Of a DNA stretch of 6,014 nt, positions 1-4,545 are shown piece after piece (positions within the stretch are counted from its first letter, which is position 1; each line of letters starts with the position of its first letter). The notes beneath the pieces were generated by a model that saw only the letters and a program-made list of their open reading frames with translations, did not search any database and had not been told where the DNA came from. Where the stretch lies: NCBI GenBank assembly GCA_005787665.1, contig SYAB01000416.1:1-6014 (forward strand), in the 5' to 3' direction. Source of the DNA: Actinomycetota bacterium. GTDB taxonomy: Bacteria > Actinomycetota > Actinomycetes > Mycobacteriales > Mycobacteriaceae. Position numbers and translations under genes: made by a program.

Positions 1-69
1 CGCGATCCCGAGGAGGTCGCGTTGGAACTGCTGCAGAGCGAACTCGGCGCCCGCCGCATCGAGGGCTGA
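1..69 (+). CDS. dnaX: C-terminal end of a + strand gene, probably DNA polymerase III subunit gamma/tau (partial)
   Basis: The window opens inside a reading frame whose codons begin at base 1 and which ends with TGA at 67-69. Twenty-two residues are visible, starting RDPEEVALELL and ending GARRIEG. A short acidic/aliphatic helix followed by an L-G-A-R-x-I end is the kind of tail I associate with actinobacterial DnaX (clamp-loader tau/gamma subunit). Context supports this: dnaX lies upstream of ybaB-recR in many bacteria, and in M. tuberculosis dnaZX lies on this side of the Rv3718c-Rv3715c block in the same relative direction. The fragment is too short to identify from its sequence alone, so the name rests mainly on synteny. 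The next gene on the same strand begins 77 bp downstream. Confidence 0.55.
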   Translation, partial: RDPEEVALELLQSELGARRIEG

Positions 70-83
70 CCGGCTGTCACGTT

Positions 84-89
84 TACGCT
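84..89 (+). promoter_or_regulatory. Candidate -10 element upstream of the SRPBCC gene
   Basis: TACGCT fits the mycobacterial SigA -10 pattern TANNNT. It lies 57 bp before the ATG at 147, which would give a 5' leader of roughly 50 nt. I see no convincing TTGACA-like -35 at the right distance, although mycobacterial -35 boxes are often poor. The gene could equally be read through from the upstream + strand gene, which ends 77 bp earlier. Inference only. Confidence 0.25.
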
Positions 90-135
90 GAACGGCAGCG
101 CAGCCCGTCTCGCGACCGGTCGGCTGCTCGAGCAT

Positions 136-141
136 GAGGAG
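136..141 (+). promoter_or_regulatory. Ribosome binding site that fixes the SRPBCC start
   Basis: GAGGAG sits 5 nt before ATG 147. It favours that start over the ATG at 134, which opens a different frame and overlaps the Shine-Dalgarno sequence itself. Confidence 0.75.
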
Positions 142-146
142 TTCGG

Positions 147-596
147 ATGGGACAGGTCAGCGTATCCAGCAGCATCCTGGTCGAGGCCGAGCCTGCCGCG
201 GTACTCGGGGCGATCGCCGACTACCGCGGTGTGCGCCCCAGGATCCTGTCCTCGCATTACAGCAGCTATCGCGTGCTCAGAGGCGGCCAGGGACGCGGCA
301 CCATCGCCACCTGGCGACTGCAGGCCACCAAGTCACGGTCGAGGCAGGTGCGTGCCGAGGTCGACGTCGCCGGGCACACCGTCATCGAAAAGGATGCCCT
401 CTCCTCGCTTTTGACCAACTGGACCGTCGCTCCGGCCGGACCGGGTTGCAGCGTCACCGTCAAGACCAGCTGGAACGGCGCCGGCGGTGTCAGAGGATTC
501 TTCGAGAAGACCTTCGCCCCGCTGGGGCTGCGCAAGATTCAGGCCGAGGTGCTGGCCAACCTCAAGGCTGAGGTCGAGCGGTCGCAGAGCGGCTAA
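147..596 (+). CDS. SRPBCC (START/polyketide cyclase-like) family protein, Rv3718c-like
   Basis: This 149-aa protein has no signal peptide or membrane segment, so it is probably cytoplasmic. It has the layout of the SRPBCC fold: a first strand and helix at about residues 4-26 (V-S-S-S-I-L-V-E-A then A-x-V-L-G-A-I-A-D-Y), alternating strands at about 50-60, 66-75, 77-84, 88-95 and 100-109, and a long C-terminal helix at about 124-146 that would close the hydrophobic cavity. The family binds lipids, polyketides or other hydrophobic ligands, but no catalytic residues or ligand can be read from this sequence. Length and position match M. tuberculosis Rv3718c (about 147 aa). A strong ribosome binding site fixes the start at 147. 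Its TAA overlaps the stop codon of the opposite-strand amidase. Specific function unknown; the fold assignment is fairly secure. Confidence 0.8.
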   Translation: MGQVSVSSSILVEAEPAAVLGAIADYRGVRPRILSSHYSSYRVLRGGQGRGTIATWRLQATKSRSRQVRAEVDVAGHTVIEKDALSSLLTNWTVAPAGPGCSVTVKTSWNGAGGVRGFFEKTFAPLGLRKIQAEVLANLKAEVERSQSG

Positions 597-1366
597 CTGG
601 TTCGCGGCGGCTGGGTCTGCAGGAACGCCACCACACCCTTGACCACGGCGTCGGCGTACTTCTGCCGGCCTTCGGCGCTGCCCATCAGGGTTGAGTCCAC
701 CGGGTTCTTCATATTGCCCAACTCGACCAGGATCGAAGGGAACTGAGCCAGGTTCAGGCCGGCGATGTCAGCGCGCGGGTTGAGCCCGCCGGACCCGATG
801 TAGGTCGCCGGCGGAATACCCGAACCGGCCAACTGGTCGCGCATCATCCGAGCGAACTGCACCGACGGGCCGGCCTGCGCGGAATTGAGCGGCGGGTTGG
901 AGTAGAGGATGTGGAAGCCGCGGCCGGTCGGCGGGCCGCCGTCGGCGTGGATCGACACCACCGCGTTGGGCTGTAGGGCATTGGCCATCGCTGCCCGTTC
1001 GTCGACACACGGGCCGACCGCGTCGTCATTGCCCCGCGACATCGCGGTGCGGACGCCGAGTTGGTTCAACGCCGCCCGGATCCGCAGCGTGGTGTCCCAA
1101 TTGAAGGTGTGCTCGGCATAGCCGGCCTCGGTCGCGGTGCCTGAGGTCTGGCAGTCCTTCGTGCCGCCCCGTCCGGTGGGAACCTGGCGGGTCATCGAGG
1201 CGTCATTGGCGCCGTTGTGACCCGGATCGAGGAACACGATCATGCCCGCGACGCCGCCGGGTGCCGCCTGGGCGACCGGCGCCGCCGGCGGTGACGCCGC
1301 CAACAACATGGCGGCCGACGTCGCGGCGACGACACGCACGGGGGCGAACTTCAGCACGGGCGTCAC
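593..1366 (-). CDS. ami1: Secreted zinc-dependent N-acetylmuramoyl-L-alanine amidase (Amidase_3, Ami1/Rv3717 type)
   Basis: The enzyme hydrolyses the amide bond between N-acetylmuramic acid and L-alanine, releasing stem peptides during peptidoglycan remodelling and recycling. Starting from GTG 1366 it has 257 aa. Residues 1-34 form a signal peptide: Lys6/Arg11, a hydrophobic stretch at about 12-24, and an A-Q-A cleavage site near 32-34. The Amidase_3 domain fills the rest. His50 (in DPGHNG), Glu85 and His140 (in S-I-H-A-D) match the zinc ligands of Rv3717 (H35, E70, H125), and Glu215 (in V-E-L-G-N) matches catalytic E200, all with the same offset of 15. Cys72 and Cys120 correspond to its disulfide pair. 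There is no cell-wall-binding domain, as in Rv3717. The frame stays open upstream to an ATG at 1459, but that would add 31 residues before the signal peptide and overlap the divergent ybaB start. GTG 1366 has an AGGGA site 5 nt upstream; GTG 1399 and GTG 1357 are alternatives. Confidence 0.93.
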   Translation of the reverse strand: MTPVLKFAPVRVVAATSAAMLLAASPPAAPVAQAAPGGVAGMIVFLDPGHNGANDASMTRQVPTGRGGTKDCQTSGTATEAGYAEHTFNWDTTLRIRAALNQLGVRTAMSRGNDDAVGPCVDERAAMANALQPNAVVSIHADGGPPTGRGFHILYSNPPLNSAQAGPSVQFARMMRDQLAGSGIPPATYIGSGGLNPRADIAGLNLAQFPSILVELGNMKNPVDSTLMGSAEGRQKYADAVVKGVVAFLQTQPPRTS

Positions 1367-1371
1367 GGTAA

Positions 1372-1376
1372 TCCCT
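1372..1376 (-). promoter_or_regulatory. Ribosome binding site supporting the amidase GTG start
   Basis: On the minus strand, AGGGA lies 5 nt before GTG 1366. It supports this start over the longer frame that begins at 1459, because it places the signal peptide's charged n-region directly at the N-terminus. Confidence 0.5.
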
Positions 1377-1383
1377 GGCCGAC

Positions 1384-1389
1384 TAGGCT
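1384..1389 (+). promoter_or_regulatory. Candidate -10 element for ybaB-recR
   Basis: TAGGCT fits TANNNT and lies 68 bp before the ybaB ATG, in the 91-bp region between the divergent amidase and ybaB starts (1367-1457). Promoters for both directions must fit in this space. I found no good -35 for it and no clear matching -10 on the minus strand. Weak evidence. Confidence 0.25.
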
Positions 1390-1429
1390 TGAAAGTCACG
1401 GGTTGCCCTAAATGCCAGGCCGCAACCAA

Positions 1430-1441
1430 CTCGATATCGAG
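1430..1441. promoter_or_regulatory. 12-bp perfect palindrome in the amidase/ybaB divergent region
   Basis: CTCGATATCGAG is its own reverse complement and ends 4 bp before the ybaB Shine-Dalgarno sequence. It could be an operator for a dimeric regulator. A 12-bp palindrome is expected about once or twice in 6 kb by chance, so only its position is suggestive. Confidence 0.25.
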
Positions 1442-1445
1442 ACGC

Positions 1446-1451
1446 AAGGAG
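1446..1451 (+). promoter_or_regulatory. Ribosome binding site of ybaB
   Basis: AAGGAG lies 6 nt before ATG 1458. It decides this start, since the frame remains open upstream to 1242 across the divergent amidase gene. Confidence 0.8.
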
Positions 1452-1457
1452 ACCGTC

Positions 1458-1844
1458 ATGCAACCCGGTGTTCAACCCGGCGATCCCGGCCATCTGGGGG
1501 CCTTCGGGCAGCAGGTGCCCCCCCAGGGAGTTCAGGATCTCCAGGCGGCGCTGGCCAAGGCCGCCCAGATGCAGCAGGCGCTGATCGAGGCACAGAAACA
1601 GATCGCCGAGACCGAGACGACCGGGCAGGCCGGCAACGGTCTGGTGCAGGTCACCCTTAACGGCAACGGTCAGGTCCTCGCGATCCGGATCGATCCGCAG
1701 GTGGTCGACCCCGACGATGTCGAAACGCTGCAGGACCTCGTGGTGGGCGCCTTGCACGACGCGGCCGCCAACATGCGGGAGACGGTCAAGAAGATCCTGG
1801 GCCCGGTGGCCGCCGCCTCGGGTCGTCCGCTGCCGGAATCCTGA
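1458..1844 (+). CDS. ybaB: YbaB/EbfC family nucleoid-associated DNA-binding protein
   Basis: This 128-aa protein of the YbaB/EbfC family forms small dimers that bind DNA and is classically encoded just before recR. Residues 1-24 are a flexible Gln/Pro/Gly-rich extension not found in the compact family core. A long helix follows at about 25-54 (Q-D-L-Q-A-A-L-A-K-A-A-Q-M-Q), then the diagnostic strands at about 60-79 (G-L-V-Q-V-T-L-N-G-N-G-Q-V, I-R-I-D-P), the loop V-V-D-P-D-D-V at 82-88, and a second long helix at about 89-114 (L-Q-D-L-V-V-G-A-L-H-D-A). This matches M. tuberculosis Rv3716c, which is 133 aa from memory. recR follows after 9 bp, so the two are surely co-transcribed. The role in recombination or nucleoid structure is inferred from family and neighbourhood. 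The + strand frame reaches back to 1242, but that part is antisense to the amidase and is not coding. Confidence 0.93.
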   Translation: MQPGVQPGDPGHLGAFGQQVPPQGVQDLQAALAKAAQMQQALIEAQKQIAETETTGQAGNGLVQVTLNGNGQVLAIRIDPQVVDPDDVETLQDLVVGALHDAAANMRETVKKILGPVAAASGRPLPES

Positions 1845-1853
1845 CCCGCCGCC

Positions 1854-2465
1854 ATGTTCGAAGGCCCCGTCCAGGATCTGATCGACGAACTCGGCAAGCT
1901 GCCGGGTATCGGGCCCACGAGTGCGCAGCGGATCGCCTTCCACTTGATCTCGGTGGAACCGCCCGACATCGACCGGTTGACCGCCGTGCTGGCCCGGGTT
2001 CGCGATGGCGTGCAGTTCTGCGAGGTGTGCGGGAACGTCTCCGACGGGCAGCGCTGCCGGATCTGCAGCGACGCCCGACGGGACGGCACCCAGGTCTGCG
2101 TCGTCGAGGAACCCAAGGACGTCCAGGCTGTGGAACGCACCCGCGAGTTCCGCGGGCGCTACCACGTGCTGGGCGGCGCACTCGACCCGCTGTCGGGCGT
2201 CGGCCCCGATCAGCTGCGAATCCGCCAGTTGCTCAACAGGATCGGTGAACGGGTCGACGGAGTCGACATCACCGAGGTGATCATCGCCACCGATCCCAAC
2301 ACCGAGGGCGAGGCCACCGCCACCTACCTGGTGCGGATCCTGCGCGACATCCCCGGTCTGAGCGTCACTCGCATCGCCTCCGGCCTACCGATGGGGGGCG
2401 ATCTGGAGTTCGCCGACGAGTTGACGCTCGGCCGGGCGCTGGCCGGCCGGCGCGCGATGGTCTGA
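1854..2465 (+). CDS. recR: Recombination mediator protein RecR
   Basis: RecR works with RecO (and RecF) to load RecA onto SSB-coated single-stranded DNA at gaps. The 203 aa match the usual family length (about 200). Domains in order are: a helix-hairpin-helix at about 9-32 ([14 protein letters not shown]); a complete four-cysteine zinc finger (Cys56, Cys59, Cys68, Cys71); a Toprim domain at about 78-175, with V-V-E-E-P at 83-87 and the conserved [11 protein letters not shown] at 143-153; and the C-terminal segment [13 protein letters not shown] at 177-189. The ATG at 1854 lies 9 bp after the ybaB stop. No Shine-Dalgarno sequence is visible in that gap, so translation probably depends on ribosomes finishing ybaB. 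The gene converges on gatD after 27 bp. In M. tuberculosis a further gene (Rv3714c) sits at this point and is absent here. Confidence 0.97.
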   Translation: MFEGPVQDLIDELGKLPGIGPTSAQRIAFHLISVEPPDIDRLTAVLARVRDGVQFCEVCGNVSDGQRCRICSDARRDGTQVCVVEEPKDVQAVERTREFRGRYHVLGGALDPLSGVGPDQLRIRQLLNRIGERVDGVDITEVIIATDPNTEGEATATYLVRILRDIPGLSVTRIASGLPMGGDLEFADELTLGRALAGRRAMV

Positions 2466-2481
2466 ACGCGGGCCGGGGGCA

Positions 2482-2502
2482 CCGGGCGCGGGTCACGCCC
2501 GG
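2482..2502. terminator. GC hairpin at the recR/gatD convergent junction, possible bidirectional terminator
   Basis: CCGGGCG at 2482-2488 pairs perfectly with CGCCCGG at 2496-2502 around a 7-nt loop, giving a 7-bp stem with every pair G-C. The gatD stop codon (2493-2495, minus strand) lies in the loop. It follows recR by 16 bp. There is no T-run on either side, so it is not a classical intrinsic terminator; U-less hairpins have been proposed to work in mycobacteria. Such GC stems also arise easily in sequence this rich in G and C. Confidence 0.35.
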
Positions 2503-3206
2503 CGGGGAGCCGCGAGTCGCTCGCGCCGGAGTTGCTCGACCTCGGGCAGGTCCAGTGGCGGGAGCGGGCCGACGACCCGGCTCAGCAGCAGATCGGCCAG
2601 CTCGGGATTGCGGGCCAAGCACGGCCCGTGCAGGTAGGTGGCCACCACGCTGCCCTGCACCGCGCCGTCGATGCCGTCGCCGAGCCGGTTGCCCGCACCC
2701 TTGACCACGGCCGCCAACGGCCGGGCGTCGGCCCCCAGGACAGTCCCGCCGCGGTGGTTCTCGAACCCTGTCAGCGGTTCGGTCAGCCCGTCGGCCAGCG
2801 GCGTGGAGACCACCTCCCCGATGGTGCGCTCGGGCTGCGGAGAGGTGGTCACGTCCAGCAGACCGACCCCGTCGACCCGCTCTCCGGCCGCCGTCTCGTA
2901 CCAGTGGCCGAGCACCTGGATCGCCGCGCAGATCGCCAGCACCGGCGCGCCGCGGCCGGCGGCGCGCTGCAGTCCGGGGTGACGCAACAGGTGGCGGGTG
3001 GCCAGGCGCTGGGCGTAGTCCTCCGCCCCGCCGAGGGTGTAGAGATCCAGTGACTCCGGCACCGGGTCGCCCAGGGTGATGTCGACGATCTCGGCGGGGA
3101 TGCCGCGCAACTGGAGGCGCTGACACAACACGACCGCATTGCCGCCGTCGCCGTAGGTGCCCATGACATCGGGCAGCACCAGGCCGATGCGGACCGGTTC
3201 GGTCAT
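2493..3206 (-). CDS. gatD: Lipid II isoglutaminyl synthase, glutamine amidotransferase subunit GatD
   Basis: GatD releases ammonia from glutamine and passes it to MurT, which amidates the alpha-carboxyl of the D-glutamate in the lipid II stem peptide to D-isoglutamine. The 237-aa protein is a class I (triad) glutaminase of the CobB/CobQ-like GATase type, for which it was once named CobQ2. Visible features are the N-terminal P-D-V-M-G-T-Y-G-D-G-G-N at 12-23, the G-G-A-E-D-Y-A-Q loop at 59-66, the nucleophile Cys93 in L-A-I-C-A-A-I-Q, G-F-E-N-H-R-G at 147-153, and catalytic His193 in A-T-Y-L-H-G-P. These correspond to Cys94 and His189 of S. aureus GatD. The start is ATG 3206, which overlaps the murT stop as ATGA; the frame extends upstream to 3431, but only through murT. 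A G-run lies 5 nt upstream and may act as a weak ribosome site. Cytoplasmic, translationally coupled to MurT. Confidence 0.95.
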   Translation of the reverse strand: MTEPVRIGLVLPDVMGTYGDGGNAVVLCQRLQLRGIPAEIVDITLGDPVPESLDLYTLGGAEDYAQRLATRHLLRHPGLQRAAGRGAPVLAICAAIQVLGHWYETAAGERVDGVGLLDVTTSPQPERTIGEVVSTPLADGLTEPLTGFENHRGGTVLGADARPLAAVVKGAGNRLGDGIDGAVQGSVVATYLHGPCLARNPELADLLLSRVVGPLPPLDLPEVEQLRRERLAAPRRA

Positions 3207-4453
3207 GAGCGCCCCCCGGATCGCTCCAGCACGCGTTGCAACGTCAGGAACGCCGTGTAGTTGGCGATGACCTCGACGTGCCCGGAGGGACAGGACTCGA
3301 TGGCTTCGACGGTGTCGTGCACCAGGGTGTGGGGAACCTCGGCATAGCCGAGGCGGACCGCGAGATCCGTTCCCCGTTCCCCGGCGGCGACCACGGCCGT
3401 CCCGCCGAAGTGCTCGAACCGCACGTCCCACAGCCAGGACAGGTCTTCACCGTCGGGAACCTGTCCGTTCACCGAGATCACCACTCCCGCAGCGGTTTTG
3501 TCGACCATCGACAGCGCCTCCTGCCAACCGGCCGGATTCTTGGCCAGCAGCATCCGGACAGTGTGACGGCCCATCCGCACGGTCCGGTACCGGCCGGCGA
3601 CCTCGTCGACGCCGCAGACCGCGCGCACCGCCGACACCGGCTCGGCACCCAGGGCAACGGCGGCGGCCACCGCCTGCGCGGCGTTGCCGCGATTGACCGC
3701 ACCGGGCAGTGCCAGATGCATCGGCAGCGTCACACCGCCGGGGCCGTAGAGGTTCTCGTCGTCCACCCACCACTGCGGGGTCGGCCGCTGGAAATCCGTC
3801 CCGGTGGAACGCCAGGCCGATCCGTCCCGTACGATCACCTCGCCGCTGCGCGGACAACTCACCGAGTCCGCCGCCCAGCCGCCGCCCGCGGCGACCCACA
3901 CCACCGTCGGGCAGTCGTAGGCCGCGGAGGTCATCAGCACGTCGTCGCAGTTGGCCACCACCACCGCGCCTGGATGGCGGGCCAGCCCGGCGCGCAGGGT
4001 GCGCTCGATGTGATTGATCTCGCCGACCCGGTCGAGCTGGTCGCGGGACAGGTTGAGCAGCACGATCACCGCAGGTTCGACGGCATCGGCCACATGCGGC
4101 ACGTGCATCTCGTCCACCTCGAGGGCCGCCAGCGGAGCGTCGCGGTCGGCGGCCAGTGCGGCCACCAGGCCGGCGTCCATGTTGGCGCCCTCGCCGTTGG
4201 TGGCTACCGGTGCGAGCGTGCGCAACGCGGCAGCCACCATCCGGGTGGTGGTGGACTTGCCGTTGGTGCCGGTCACGACCACGGTGCGGCGTCCCGTACC
4301 CAGCTGGCGCAACACCGAGGGATCCAGCCCGATCGCCACCAGTCCGCCGATCATGGCGCCCGCGCCCCGTCCGGTGACCCGGGAGGCCCAGCGGGCGGCC
4401 GAACCGAGGGCCAGTGCGGAACGTGCGCGCAGTGTCATCGGTGGCCTGGACAT
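3203..4453 (-). CDS. murT: Lipid II isoglutaminyl synthase, Mur ligase-like subunit MurT
   Basis: MurT activates the D-Glu carboxylate of lipid II with ATP and uses ammonia from GatD to make D-isoglutamine. The 416-aa protein has no signal peptide. A Mur ligase central domain (about 55-260) carries the P-loop G-T-N-G-K-S-T at 62-68 with Lys66, the E-V-D-E-M motif at 112-116, the N-L-S-R-D-Q-L-D segment at 134-141, and N-R-G-N-A-A-Q-A at 254-261. The C-terminal DUF1727 domain (about 300-405) includes S-W-L-W-D-V-x-F-E at 339-347; Asp343 is my candidate for the Asp that completes the GatD catalytic triad. The Cys4 zinc ribbon found in many MurT proteins has decayed: only Cys200 remains in C-P-R-S. 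ATG 4453 suits a leaderless start, with TAGACT 8 nt upstream; ATG 4438 (411 aa) is the alternative. gatD follows with a 4-nt overlap. Confidence 0.95.
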   Translation of the reverse strand: MSRPPMTLRARSALALGSAARWASRVTGRGAGAMIGGLVAIGLDPSVLRQLGTGRRTVVVTGTNGKSTTTRMVAAALRTLAPVATNGEGANMDAGLVAALAADRDAPLAALEVDEMHVPHVADAVEPAVIVLLNLSRDQLDRVGEINHIERTLRAGLARHPGAVVVANCDDVLMTSAAYDCPTVVWVAAGGGWAADSVSCPRSGEVIVRDGSAWRSTGTDFQRPTPQWWVDDENLYGPGGVTLPMHLALPGAVNRGNAAQAVAAAVALGAEPVSAVRAVCGVDEVAGRYRTVRMGRHTVRMLLAKNPAGWQEALSMVDKTAAGVVISVNGQVPDGEDLSWLWDVRFEHFGGTAVVAAGERGTDLAVRLGYAEVPHTLVHDTVEAIESCPSGHVEVIANYTAFLTLQRVLERSGGRS

Positions 4454-4461
4454 CGCAGGTG

Positions 4462-4467
4462 AGTCTA
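4462..4467 (-). promoter_or_regulatory. Candidate -10 element of the murT-gatD operon, likely leaderless transcript
   Basis: On the minus strand TAGACT fits the TANNNT -10 pattern. The start codon ATG 4453 begins 8 nt after it, where transcription itself would be expected to begin, and no Shine-Dalgarno sequence precedes the ATG. Leaderless mRNAs are common in mycobacteria. The region 17 nt upstream (GGCGTC) is not a convincing -35. Confidence 0.45.
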
Positions 4468-4532
4468 TTCCGAGTCGGTGCCGTGACGCCCGACACGGAT
4501 CCGATGTGCCCCGGGCTGTCGGTGATGCGTGC

Positions 4533-4538
4533 CATTCT
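4533..4538 (+). promoter_or_regulatory. Weak candidate -10 element for the dnaQ-like gene
   Basis: CATTCT differs from TANNNT at the first base and lies 7 nt before GTG 4546, which has no clear ribosome binding site. This again suggests leaderless initiation. Within the 92-bp divergent gap (4454-4545) I see nothing else beyond the palindrome CGGATCCG at 4496-4503. Confidence 0.2.
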
Positions 4539-4545
4539 GGGCTTT

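Noticed and set aside
134..571. 145-aa frame from an ATG at 134, offset from the SRPBCC gene
   Set aside because: Arg/Gln/His-rich shadow. The GAGGAG site is correctly spaced for ATG 147, and only that frame gives a plausible fold.
1383..2165. 260-aa open frame on the - strand across ybaB and recR
   Set aside because: Antisense to two well-defined genes, Gly/His/Asp-rich, with no recognisable domain.
3207..3431. N-terminal extension of GatD by 75 residues
   Set aside because: It lies inside murT, is Arg-rich without fold, and the family start (M-T-E-P-V-R-I-G-L-V-L-P-D) is at 3206 with an ATGA overlap.
3236..4462. 408-aa open frame on the + strand, fully antisense to murT
   Set aside because: Typical GC-rich shadow frame: low-complexity His/Arg/Gly/Gln composition, no recognisable domain, and it covers a gene with clear Mur ligase motifs.
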